Positions 1 through 10,348 of a DNA stretch of 64,000 nt are shown here, in pieces; the first letter of the stretch is position 1, and each line of letters begins with the position of its first letter. The notes beneath the pieces were generated by a model that worked only from the letters and a program-made list of their open reading frames with translations, had not been told where the DNA came from and did no database searches. The stretch covers positions 100,693,869 to 100,757,868 of the forward strand of contig OW386285.2 in assembly GCA_936432065.2 (NCBI GenBank), read 5' to 3'. Both the position numbers and the translations under genes were made by a program. The stretch is from Rutpela maculata (Eukaryota; Arthropoda; Insecta; Coleoptera; Cerambycidae).

Positions 1-275
1 TAATTCAACTACGAGAATATACTATCAAAAGAAGAAGAAATCCTGAAAAACCACTGTTAGAGGCAATTACAGAGGATTACAATGAAGAATAGAGCAATGA
101 TATACCTAATTGTTAAGAAATTTCCTTTTTTTTTTTTTGTACCTGTTAAATTCACTGAGGAACTGTTATATATAAAAATAATTAGATGTAAAGAAAAAAC
201 GTATTTGTAAGACAGGCTGAAAGACTTCGGTCGCTGACCTTTTGGAATATTTTATCCAATAAAAATTATCCTCTC
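1..275 (+). mobile_element. 3' end of a LINE (family A): ORF2 C-terminus and 3' UTR
   Basis: An open frame from base 3 ends at a TAG at 90-92 and reads like the basic C-terminal tail of a non-LTR reverse transcriptase (it contains REYTIKRRRNPEKP). The following 3' UTR has a GGCTGAAAGAC...GGTCGCTGACC stretch that is closely matched by the 3' UTR of the longer LINE ending at 54373 and more distantly by the one ending near 12392. I therefore assign all three to one family, called family A here. Everything 5' of base 1 is outside the window. Coding capacity is lost in this piece. Confidence 0.6.
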
Positions 276-445
276 TGAATTATTTAGTTTTAGTTATTAG
301 GGATTGCTAAGCAGGTGATAATTATGTACAGTAGAATAAAATAAAATAAATTTATTCACCATAAATCTTGTTATGGGAAAAATATATTTTAAATAATTTT
401 GCGCATGAATGGCTCTTTAGTAGTCAATCTGTCATTTGACCCACG
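276..445. other. AT-rich spacer with AATAA tract
   Basis: No gene is seen. A short (AATAA)n tract near 333-352 could be the tail of another retroelement, but nothing upstream of it supports this. Confidence 0.3.
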
Positions 446-689
446 AATAATTTCTACAAGAGACTTTCTTTTTTTATACTATAGAGGAGCTTGCCCCAAT
501 CATTAATTGATGTTTTCCACAAAAATGTCATGTCGTTACAACCGTCATGTTCAAAAAAATGACAGTCAAAATAGGTTTTTCACAATTATCTCCTTTCCTG
601 TTAGTTTTATCCTAAAATCCGGTATTACCAATATTGTAGAAAATAAAAAATTTATTCAAACTATTTTTCTCTATTATCAATATTTCACG

Positions 690-1260
690 ATTTACAGCCT
701 TCAGAATGGTGAAAATTTGTGATTCGCTACACATTTTTGCATTTATCTCTGTCCTCGTTGCTCCTATGTAGTAATTGGCTATTATCAATATTGTAGATCA
801 TAAAATTTCCCAAATCTTTTTTTTAAATAATCTTCTTCCACAATCAATTCTTAACAAATTACAGCAGACTGAAGTTTGAAAAAGATACTTGAATTTGGGA
901 CAAATGTCTGCTCCATTGATTCGATGTTATTAATACTTATTATTAATTTTCTATAATCAATAAAACTAACTTATGATAGTGTTATTTCTTTAGAAGAATA
1001 AGTTTTGTTCGAATTTTTCGAGTTTTCACTAATCTGTCAATACAATTTATTTATTGCTAATACTTTTCGATTTACACTCGTCCAAAAATGTGAAAATGTA
1101 TGATTCACTGTAGATTATTGCAATTATCTCTGTCTCCATTGCTCCTATGTAGTAATTAATTGTTATCAATATTGTAGATTATAATATTTCCCAAAATTTT
1201 TCTTTGAAAATTATTATTGCACTATCAATTGTTTACAAGTTACAGCAACTCGAAAGTTTC
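690..1260. repeat. Direct duplication, two ~190-bp copies about 378 bp apart
   Basis: Bases about 690-880 and 1068-1258 are diverged direct copies. Both contain a TTTACA...TGTGAAAAT start, the core TTGCTCCTATGTAGTAATT, the phrase TATCAATATTGTAGAT and a TTACAGCA...GAAAGTTT-like end. The duplication lies inside the left arm of the outer inverted-repeat element. Confidence 0.7.
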
Positions 1261-1454
1261 ATAATTTTTTTAATTTTGAGCTGCTGGAAGAAAATTCTAT
1301 AAACAAAAGTTTTGGAAAATTTTATGATCAACATTATGGATAATAGCCAACAGCTGGGTAGTACTCGAGTACAAGTACTTGACTTTGGTACTTAGAATAC
1401 ATTTCATGTACTCTGTACTCTGTACCTGAGTACTTTCTTAAGTCAGTACCAGGG

Positions 1455-2207
1455 TGTATTAAATAGGTGATGGGGCGACAACCCTCACAGTGGCTTCATA
1501 AGTGCTTACTATGTACATAATGTAATAGATGGCAGGACCAATAAGTTCTCTCATTACTTACGCATAGATAGATAATTTTACAGGTTCTGTGCATACGTGC
1601 ATACAGTGTTGCATACATTCCCGGCCTTTTGTTTTTTGTTTAGTGAAATAAGAGTCCAGTGACATCTGACATTAAGTAGCTAAATTAAAACATTGAAAGA
1701 ATATATGCAACACTACATGCAGCATTGCACGTGTCGCCACAGCTAACCTCAAAAATATATATTTCTTAAGATTTACAAGTATTACGTAGCTATTATTAAA
1801 ATTTCTGCTGTACTTTCGACCAAAATCAAGTTCAACGTAATGTGTATGAAGTTTTAAATAGTTTGTCACAATAAAATAAGACGCTTTTGGCAGGTTGTGA
1901 ATCTAACCTATAATTAGCAGTCTATTTTTATTAATCAACAATATTTAAAAATTATTTGCGTGAATTTTTAAATATTTGCTTGGAGCCAGTATGGCTCCAA
2001 GCTAAAAATGCCTATACAAACATTAAAAATGAGAATAAACGAAAAAACCTTAAAATTCGAGGTTATGTTAGTTATACGATGCACATGCCCAGGTAATTGT
2101 AGGACCTTATTGCTCGCGCCATCTACTAAAGTAAATAGAAACCATGCACTTATGAAGCCATTATTATAATAGGAAAGTGCCGTACGTCGGACCACCTATT
2201 TAATACA
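1455..2207. mobile_element. MITE-like TIR element nested in hAT element A
   Basis: The termini TGTATTAAATAGGTG (1455) and its complement ending at 2207 are matched further inward by a diverged inverted repeat: both sides carry GGCTTCATAAGTGC and a GTAGATGG/TAGATGG block. There is no coding sequence. No clear target duplication was found, so the superfamily is undecided. Confidence 0.6.
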
Positions 2208-2732
2208 TCGTGGTCAATACTTGGTACTTGTACTTGTAAAATTAAATACAAGTACAAAATTCAAGTACACGAGTACATAGTACATATAAAGCCAGACATA
2301 CTTCAAGGAAACTGAGTTGCAATACTTAGAGGAGTATTGTTTAGTTCTAAAACCACTGGCTATCACACTTGATATACTGCAAGGTGATTATTACTGATAT
2401 CTATTGCCAAGTTTTCTATCCATGAAAAATAAATGGGAAAAATTAAAACTGCACCCGTTGTTGTGGAGGATCACTACTATTAAACACTTGTCTGGACAGT
2501 TTAGATTTTCAAATATACTGAATATGTGTTGCGAGTATGCCATCGTTGCAGCTGTTGTACATCCTAAATTCAAATTAAGGTAGTAAAAGGTAATAAAAAA
2601 TCTAGATATTATCGTTGAATCCATACGTAAAATGGTGATATTAGCTGCAGAAAACCATACACTGGCTGACAATAGCAATGAACTAACAGATCCTGGTCTA
2701 CCAGTGACAGATGGATTTTTTATTTTGAGAAA

Positions 2733-3047
2733 ATGGTAGATACAATTAATCCTGTAACACCTAGCACACATCCTAGTAACAACATTGAGGAATACTTAAA
2801 AACACCTAAAATTGAATTAGAACTTTACAAGTTCCTAGATGATAAGAGGAGCAATTTGAACATGCTCGAAGATTTCCCTCTAATTAGGAAACTCTTCATT
2901 CGCTACAACACCTGTCTCCCTTCATCAGCTCCAGTTGAGCGTCTTTTTTCATATGCATCCATAGTAAATGGTCCCCGACGCCATGCTCTAAATGATGAAA
3001 ACTTCCAAAAATTGGTAATCATGAAAGCCAATAAAGTAAACCAATAG
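2733..3047 (+). pseudogene. hAT transposase, C-terminal dimerisation region
   Basis: This 104-residue frame ends with the typical hAT C-terminal dimerisation signature: LPSSAPVERLFSYAS at about residues 60-74, followed by a basic PRR block and FQKLVIMKAN near the end. In intact hAT transposases this part follows the RNase H-like catalytic core and mediates multimerisation. The upstream core, expected across 2250-2730, is only stop-riddled sequence, so the gene is dead. The frame belongs to hAT element A and runs in the same direction as the element. The overlapping antisense frame is a shadow. Confidence 0.85.
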
Positions 3048-3930
3048 CAAGTAGCAAGTCGGTAAGCACGACAAAACCTTTGAATTTAACTATGTATTAA
3101 TTTGATTTTTTTCCTTAACAGAAGCAGAACCAATTTTTCAAAAACGGGACAGAAGACTGAACAGAAGTACATTTTATTTAAGAAACTTAATTAATATTAA
3201 GGATTAATATAACATTATAACATTAATATAATAAAAAGTATAGATATTTTACTTCCTCTTTTTACCATCAATCAAATTTTAAGTGTTAATATATTCGTAT
3301 GAAGTACTTGTACTCGAATACTTGTAATTAAGTACCCAAAAAATTATGGTAGTACTCGGTACTTTGTACTTTGTGGGAAATCATTTCTAGTAATTGGTAC
3401 TTGGTATTCGGGTACATTTTTTGTGTACTTGGCCCAGCTCTGATAGTCAATTACCACAACGGAGCAACGAGGACAGAGATAATTGCAAAAATGTGCAGCG
3501 AAGCACGAATTTTCACCATTCTGATGGCTGTAAATCATAATATATTAATAATATAGAAAAATAATTTAAACAAAAGTTGTAGCTTTTTTCATTTTCTACA
3601 ATATTGGTAATACCCAGGGTTGATAAAAATCACGATTTTTTCAAAAAAATCAAAAATCATGATTTTTTTGACTAAAATCAAGATTAATTTGATTTTTTTA
3701 AATTTCTTAACCCATTACTAAAATAAATAAGTAGAAGTAAAAATTAACTTGTACTTCTTGAAAATTATGTTCGTTTTCTTGCTTAAGTTTGAAGTTATCT
3801 GCATTTACTCAAACTTTATTATAATATTATAAAAAGTTACACAAAAAATGCTGTAGAAATGACCATAAGCTTTGTACTGTGGTATAAAAAAGGTAGTATT
3901 GCATATGGGAGTGCTAATAATCTGTTACTA

Positions 3931-4622
3931 TACTCTTCGCAGAAACGAAGAGTATATTGTATTTGATCGGCACATTTCTAAAATCGTAAATATCGCTCGT
4001 AGAGAAAAAATTTTCATATCATTGTGTTAGTGAACGAATTCTGAACAACTTTCAAAATGTCCGTCTATCCGTCCGTCCGTCACGTTTCTTGTAAGCACGA
4101 TAACTTAAGAAAGAAAAGTCCGATTGTATTGAAATTTAGAAAGTTAGTGTTAGCTAGAAGAAGAAACCTATTGTTTTTGAAGAGAATCGATCAGTAAATA
4201 AAAAAGTTATTAATTATTTAATTTAAAAAAATATATTCTCTTAATTTTTGTCGCTTGTACTAAAATGGAAATCTTGCGAGATATTATTTCCATAATAATT
4301 TTTTTTAGTTTATGAATTTTACTAATATATATTTCATAGAAGTGAAATATGTATGAATGTTGAAAGATATATATAACAAACAATCAATTTTTGTAGCAAT
4401 AGGTGGTGGCGCAGCAGCTAAAGCTTTGCGTTGCAATCCAAAGGTCCCGTGTTCGAATCCCACACAGATTGGATTTTTTTTTCATATAGTTTTTTTCACA
4501 ACAAAGATGGTATCACAAAATTTAGGATGTCCAAAAACTAACATTATTTACAAGAGAACTGCGAAGAGTATCCTATAAAATGTGTAACAATTATATATAA
4601 AAAGCTCAGTAAATTAGCTTGT
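3931..4622 (+). repeat. Hairpin/tRNA-like composite repeat, copy 1
   Basis: The repeat begins with a perfect stem-loop (TACTCTTCG, loop CAGAAA, CGAAGAGTA; 3931-3954). It continues with a shared ATTGTATTTGATCGGCACA block, a (GTCC)n run near 4065-4080 and a CACGATAACTTAAGAAAGAA block. It then holds a tRNA-like piece at 4401-4470 (A-box-like TGGCGCAGCAG at 4407, B-box-like GTTCGAATCC at 4451-4460) followed by a T run. GCGAAGAGTA near 4561 answers the 5' hairpin, and the copy ends in AGCTTGTT. Two more copies are at 9545 and 10349. Confidence 0.8.
4401..4470 (+). ncRNA. tRNA-like sequence with pol III box motifs (copy 1)
   Basis: An A-box-like TGGCGCAGCAG and a B-box-like GTTCGAATCC stand about 34 bp apart, and a run of nine T follows after about 13 bp. 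The arms do not fold into a sound cloverleaf by eye, so I read it as a tRNA-derived internal promoter relic rather than a working tRNA. Confidence 0.5.
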
Positions 4623-5272
4623 TTTTTAATTACATTTATTAAAGTTTTTCTGCGTTACCTTTTTTATATTTTTTAATTTAGAAAATAAATACAAAAGAAT
4701 ATAATAAAAATCTTTGAAAAATAGTAACTTTGTAAATGCTTGATTTAAATCACTGATTAAAATTTTAAAAATCACCTGATTTAAATAGTGATTTAAATCA
4801 ATTGATTTTAATCCGCTCAACCCTGGTAATACCTAACTTTAGGGTAGAACAGAAAAGGAGATAATTGAGAAAAACCTATTCTGACTGTCATTTTTTCAAC
4901 ATAGCGACCGTAGCAGACACGATGTTTTTATGGAAAACATCAATTAATAATTGGGGCAAGTCCCTCTATAATATATAAAAAAAAAGAAAACCTCTTGTAG
5001 GAATTATTCGAATTATTCGGAATTATTTCTTTGCTCTACAGACTGTAGTAATTGTGAACTAAGTGCATTTGACAACACATCGTCATAGTACAGTTTTCTA
5101 AAGAAAAAAAAACCCATTAAAATGATTATTTTAGGACTTGGACATTATTTTAATCAAAATTTCAATATATCTTAATTTTGATTAAATTTTAATTTTGGAC
5201 TTAAGGATTTTGGATAATTCTGAACAAGTTTCATTATCAAAATTTTCCGATAAAAAAATGCCTAATATAATT

Positions 5273-5455
5273 TTTTAATATTTTCCACATATTTTGGTAC
5301 CGCAAGTGGCTTTGCATTTGTAGGAAGCGAATGTTTTTCTGGTCATAATTAGATCCTAATTTGTTCTATTCTTGAGTAAAATTTGATTCAAATCGCATAA
5401 TAAATAAAAATTTTAGAGAGGTGCTCTGCTTTTAAATGGGTCATTCTGTACAGAA
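5273..5455 (+). mobile_element. Half copy of a mariner-type MITE (family B of 33288-33818)
   Basis: Sequence from ATTTTGGTACCGCAAGTGGC through AAATTTGATTCAAATCG to the end GGGTCATTCTGTACAG matches the right half of the element at 33288-33818. The left half is absent here. It is non-coding. Confidence 0.65.
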
Positions 5456-6480
5456 TACTGAAAACTCTTTGTCCCTGTCTTTTCTTTTAATACTGTTATT
5501 TTAATATACCTAAAATATTTATCAAGTTCAGCTAGCTGAAGAATTGCAGTTTCGACCTTAGCCATCGCATAAATAACTGTTATTATCATTGTTATTAATA
5601 TTAACTATTGCACTTTTTTTTTAAACTTCCACTTTTCAATTATTTAAAATGTAGGCATCTTTATACAGCAATACCTGCTTATTAATAATGATACAACAGC
5701 AAACGTAGCTTTCAATTTAATACTATAGTATGAGTAATTCCTAATTAGATGTAAACAACATAAATAAGTAAACACTGAATGCATAACATAAAATTAAAAT
5801 GTTACAGTTTACGGTTCCTTTAATAATTGTTACATTGACTAACAGTGTATTTTCAAGCTTTCTACAAATTTACAATATAGTAATCCTACAAGTACAAACG
5901 TAGAAAAAAGATTATTGTTGTCTTTAAAAAATGACTTAAGGTTATACAAAATATAGTGTGATTAATTACTAAATTAAATTATAATTTTTAAACGGTTTGA
6001 TATGGCATTACAAATTTTGTGGTGCTTCTATGAGAATCAGAATTATACTTTTTCAGTTGGAAATGGAAATTTATTTGCCAAAAAACATATAATCTTACTG
6101 AATAATTTAAATGTGGGTAACCAAAAATTTAAAAACATGCTATCATAAATAAATTAATATGGCAGTGTTATGAAAATTTTATTTGTCCATGACCGTTCCA
6201 TAATATACCAATTATACTTGTGTTTGTTCAATCACAATTATATATATTATTCACTACTACCAGTGATTAATCATGAATCACTATCTAGTTGTGATTAATG
6301 ACTAATCACTGGCAGGTACTTCTTCAATTTGAGTGCAATCTCGCAACTTTTTAGTAGAATTTATGGCCAGTTTCTGAAACATTAAATGGAATTAATAAAT
6401 AAGTTTATTTAACGTTTCAGAAACAGACTCTTTTTTTATCACACAATTTCGTTTTTAAATTTTATTGAGTAGGCCGTTAT
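5456..6480. other. Unannotated AT-rich stretch
   Basis: I see no gene or complete element. A short inverted pair (GTTTCTGAAACATTAAATGG near 6372 and AACGTTTCAGAAACAGA near 6411) may be a small hairpin. Confidence 0.3.
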
Positions 6481-6489
6481 GTGTCAAAT

Positions 6490-7185
6490 TAAATTTAAAC
6501 GTCAGCAATATTTACAATAATTTTACATATTACTTCGCTTATCTGTGTCGCTTTTATATTCCGAGTTACTTGTCTCGGAATCTGTCGGATCACTGTCGAA
6601 GAACCTTTCGAGTTTTGCATTCCCAACATCGTCATCCTCCAGCTTTGTGATGTCGGAGGCCTCGACATTGGTCCAGGCGTGGCCCAGGCAATCCAAGCAT
6701 ATAGCGAAGCATCGAAGATCTGCTTTTCGAGAACAGCATGCGTCTTTGCAGTCTTTCATAACATTTGCACGAAATTGTTTTAAACAGAAAATCAGGAGCG
6801 GGATCTTTTTTTAATGTGACTGGAAGGAAGTCATTCTGCGAATTGGTCCAGCTCCAGATCTGCGAAATTTTAGTCTTCCCATAAGACCATGTTTTTGTAC
6901 TTGATAATATGTGCGAAGAGAATGTTCGCAAGCTGCTGCTTCTGCTGGCCAAGTTTGTCTTGTTTTGCCCAGCGGATTTCGTGAAACATTGGAAACGGAA
7001 TTCGTCGAGCCATTCGTGCACCGTACAGAGCCAAAATGCATATCTGCCCTGCAACATCGACGAAATCTGTACTGTACTGTTTTCGATGTTTTTGGCAAAT
7101 TTGACTTTTTCCCTAGCTGAAGAAGGCCGAGGTAGTGTTACAGCCACTAAACGCGAGAGCGAACAAAAGGTTTTCCACAATTTGC
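6490..7185 (-). pseudogene. Decayed dispersed-repeat ORF with Cys-rich C-terminus, copy 1
   Basis: Read on the minus strand in more than one frame, this region shows a stretch with EFRFQCFTKSAGQ, then HSLRTYYQVQ, then a Cys-rich segment CKDACCSRKADLRCFAICLD and an acidic Ser/Asp tail. The same order (AAARQ motif, then a CxCxxxxxC...C..C.G cluster, then a short acidic end) is present at 18785-19248. The proteins resemble an insect repetitive ORF family that I cannot name; the Cys pattern recalls CXC-type metal-binding domains. Frameshifts between 6630 and 7180 break it into three frames. No host function is implied, and no terminal repeats were found around this copy. Confidence 0.5.
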
Positions 7186-7293
7186 CGGTATTTGAATGAC
7201 GACAGAGCGTAAACTACCTGCTCATTACTCTAAGAATATATTTTCTGGTGCTTTTCATATTCGGTACCTATTTATTATAGTTTTTGTTTATTT

Positions 7294-8494
7294 GGGTGTT
7301 TCTCTACTAACGGGAAATCTGCCCATACAAGTTTGTTCGAGGACTTTTTTTTTAATTAATAGGGGATAACACTACTTTAATATAAAGGTACAGTCTAACT
7401 CTTCCTCTATTATGAAGGGCCAGTCAAGTTATCCAGCAGTATTCATTTTATTTACGATTTACTAAAATATGATTCCAGGGTACTGAGACTCTTGCCCATT
7501 GAATTGACTTTGTGGAACAAAAATTAAAGAAATTACAGTAGATTATTATATTTAAAGTTTTCTATTATTCTCTAGAGTAACATAAATTAACAAAACTCTT
7601 TTGAAACAAAAATTAAAATTCTCAAAAAAGAAAACAATTCTAAATCAAAAAGAAAATGAAAATCAACTTCTACACTTAAAATCTAATATCTGGTTCTTAA
7701 GAATTTAAGAATATCTTCAGAATATCAATTTTTGTGTCGATTTTTATATTAATTATACTAAAAACTAGGTAATTATCAATTTATTATTATTTTTTGGCAG
7801 GGGGCTGACGACAGGGTACTGACAAATTCGTTAAGAATCGATCGTTATTAAAAAAGTTACAATAACTACGCAATCCACTAGTGGCAATAGTAGTATATTT
7901 TTGTTTATAAAAAAGCTAACCAGAGAACTGATTTATTGAGTAGTCCAGACACGTCTGCTTAGCACCAAAGACCGATTCACTACTAAACAAAATAGCGCCA
8001 AAACGTCATGTTTCATTTGTACAAACTTCATGTTGGATGCAATCCGTTTAGCATAACTACGTGGTTAATCCAGACGTAGATTCGCTTGCAACAGGTTTTT
8101 AAATGTGGCTGGGGACTGACGTCAAAAAGTGTAGGACAATGTTTTTTATGCAGTATTTTGAGATGATCATTTTCAAAAAAGATCATATAACAATGTACAT
8201 TGCCAACAACTATTATCATAAAATAGTTTGAGTAATAATAATAATAATAATAATGAATAAAAAGAAAATTTAATATTTACAACAGTTGATATCTTTGATT
8301 TCAGGTTTGGGACACACCAGGGTACTGACAATTTAACTCCATTTCCATAAAATTTGAACATTTCGGCAATTTGTAGTTACACTTTAGAATATAGGGTCGA
8401 CATAACCAATCATTTACTTTAATTTTAATGAAAAAAATATTAGTATTTTGTATTTCCTTTGGACACAAATTTTCCCATTAGTAGAGAAACACCC
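7294..8494. mobile_element. TIR element, ends GGGTGTTTCTCTACTAA
   Basis: The left end GGGTGTTTCTCTACTAACGG (7294) is matched in reverse from 8494 by GGGTGTTTCTCTACTAATGG. Inside, a motif like CAGGGTACTGA recurs near 7478, 7813 and 8320. No transposase frame and no obvious target duplication are seen, so the superfamily is open. Its right end abuts a LINE fragment. A (TAA)n microsatellite lies at about 8231-8256. Confidence 0.65.
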
Positions 8495-8530
8495 ATCTGA
8501 AAAACCATTTCTACGAATAAAACAGATGAA

Positions 8531-9059
8531 ATGAAATTTCAAGAATTTACGCCAGAGCAATTATTACCACGGGGGGTCTCCTTTGTCGCCAATTCTATAT
8601 ATTGCTCGGATATCTACAACAATAATTTTCAGTACTTCTCACATGAAAAATATAAATTACAATATACAGATGACACCGCACTTGTATCCCATGGAAAAAC
8701 TTTAACTAGTACTATGAAGAAACTCCAAGACCTTGCAAACAAAACAATCACGTGGTTCAGTAAATGTAACTCAAACCTAGCCCTGAAAAATCACATCTAA
8801 TTATATTTTTTCATACACCATCCCGAACTTCTCCAACGTTAAGAATGTATAACCATATTATTAGACCTGAAACCTGTGCTAAATACCTAGGAATAAACCC
8901 AGACTACAAAACCAACTTCAATTATCACACCAAGAATACTAAAAAGTGCATAATATCAAAAGCAAAACATTTTAGATGTCTATCAAAGAAAAGCAATGGA
9001 ATAAATCTAGAAACAAAATGTAAGATCTACAAGTTGATTTGTCGACAATATCATGGACA
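8531..9059 (+). pseudogene. LINE family A reverse transcriptase, 5' piece of a split copy
   Basis: Two frames, 8531-8800 and 8845-9099, give an RT fragment: TPEQLLPRGV (LPQGSP-like motif), LQYTDDTALVSHGKTL (the YxDD box, here YTDD instead of the usual Y/FADD) and, after a frameshift near 8800-8845, CAKYLGINPDYKTNF (thumb region). The intact relative is the ORF at 52150-54177, where the same box reads FADDN. The fragment is 5'-truncated. It is cut at 9059 by the TIR element starting at 9065, and it continues at 11919. Confidence 0.8.
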
Positions 9060-9544
9060 TATAAGGTTTGTTCATTTGTGTTGCTGGAAGCAGATCTGAG
9101 CAGCTAAATCATAAATATGCCGTTCATTAGTGTCAGATCACATGATCTGGTTCAGTTCATTTGTGTGGAGCACATTGGCGCAACTAGAGGGGGGGCAGGG
9201 TGGGCCGGGCCCACCCCAAACTAGCCACGGCCCACCCCAGAGGAAAGAATAAAAATTAGCAAAAAAAATTTAAATTTATCGACTAATGTATCACTACATT
9301 ATTCGGAATCCATCAATTTAAATATCTAAACGTTTTGTTTAATTGTTTTTATTCATTAGTTCATTGATTTAGGATTTAGGTTTCAGTTTCTTGTAAATTT
9401 TTTTAATAAAAATTGAAAATCTGAAGCGTATGTGTTTCAATATGTTCCTAACATTAAATCTCTTACTTTTAAGCGTCGTATGGTGTCAACATCACGATAA
9501 AACCATTCGAAACCAATAATATTTACATATTTGTATAGTTTTTA

Positions 9545-10172
9545 TACTCTTCGCAAAAACGAAGAGTATATTGTATTTGATCGGCACATTTCTAAAATCG
9601 TAAATATCGCTCGTAGAGAAAAAAAATTATATCATTGTGTTAGTGAACGAATTCTGAACAACTTTTAAAATGTCCGTCTGTCCGTCCGTCCGTCTGTCCG
9701 TCCGTCACGTTTCTTGTAAGCACGATAACTTAAGAAAGAAAAATCCGATTATACTGAAATTTGGACAATAAGTTAGTGTTAGCTAGGGGAAGAACCCTAT
9801 TGTTTTTGAACAAAATCGATCAGTAAATGAAAATGTTATTAATGGTTTAAATTTGAGAATTTCATTTTTTTTAATTTTATGTTTTTATAAAAATTTACAT
9901 TTTTTACATTTTTTTACGTGTTAGGTGGTTCATACGTTTTTCACTCGGAATCCAAGGGTCCTAGGTTCGAAACCCACATGGAGTATGCCATGTTTTTTTT
10001 TTATTTTTACTTTATTTTGCACTGAGTCTTTCACCAACTAAGTTTGTTCTATAAAATTAAAAATGTTTAAAATTAACATTATTTACAAAAAACTGCGAAG
10101 AGTATCCTATAGAATGTGTAATAATTATATAAAAAGTTTAGTAAACTGGCGAAGAGTACGTTTTTAGCTTGT
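9545..10172 (+). repeat. Hairpin/tRNA-like composite repeat, copy 2
   Basis: It has the same order as copy 1: stem-loop TACTCTTCG/CGAAGAGTA at the start, TTGATCGGCACATTTCTAAA, a longer GTCC/GTCTGTCC run near 9674-9708, CACGATAACTTAAG, a tRNA-like part whose A-box region is shortened but whose B box GGTTCGAAACC (9964-9974) is kept, a T run, GCGAAGAGTA twice near the end, and terminal AGCTTGTT. Confidence 0.8.
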
Positions 10173-10348
10173 TTCATTTTATAATTTGACTGAAAGTGAA
10201 AAATAGTTTTATGCATAATGTGTATGGCCGTGTCGATGAAATAGCTAAAATAGGATTTCCCATCTAGGTATAATGGTAATTCAGAGGCGGTTTCTTTATA
10301 AGTGCTGCTGAGCTGCAGAACTACCAAAAATTCTGATCATAATTATTA

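Larger units (their letters stand above)
1351..3442 (+). mobile_element. hAT element A (8-bp TSD, decayed transposase)
   Basis: The ends read CAGCTGGGTAGTAC at 1351 and, on the reverse strand from 3442, CAGAGCTGGGCCAAGTAC. Both subterminal regions are full of TACTTGTACTC-type motifs. Flanks are ATAGCCAA (1343-1350) and ATAGTCAA (3443-3450), an 8-bp target duplication with one mismatch, the hAT hallmark. A C-terminal hAT transposase piece lies at 2733-3047. A further TIR element sits at 1455-2207. Total 2092 bp. Confidence 0.85.
3615..4825. mobile_element. hAT element B, non-autonomous (8-bp TSD)
   Basis: The ends are CAGGGTTGATAAAAATCA at 3615 and, reversed from 4825, CAGGGTTGAGCGGATTAAAA. 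Both are followed by many AAATCA/TGATTT subterminal motifs. The exact 8-bp duplication GTAATACC flanks the element (3607-3614 and 4826-4833). There is no transposase. The hairpin/tRNA-like repeat copy 1 lies inside at 3931-4622. Removing the element restores the right arm of the outer inverted-repeat element. Confidence 0.9.
446..5010. mobile_element. Outer inverted-repeat element, host of two nested hAT insertions
   Basis: Bases 446-800 reappear reverse-complemented on the right in two blocks, 4834-5010 and 3451-3606, which become contiguous once the hAT element at 3615-4825 is removed. Shared landmarks are GCCCCAAT.ATTAATTGATG and the stretch around GTTGCTCCTATGTAGTAATT. No transposase is visible, so this looks like a non-autonomous foldback or MITE-like element. 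The exact outer ends and target duplication are not resolved. Confidence 0.65.

Noticed and set aside
2391..2771. Minus-strand ORF of 126 codons
   Set aside because: It is antisense to the decayed part of the hAT transposase, with no recognisable motif.
4401..4470. A functional tRNA gene
   Set aside because: A- and B-box motifs are present, but acceptor, anticodon and T stems do not pair well, and the same piece recurs inside a dispersed repeat.
6632..7180. A 182-codon minus-strand gene
   Set aside because: Its similarity to the Cys-rich family jumps between frames within the interval, showing a decayed copy rather than one gene.
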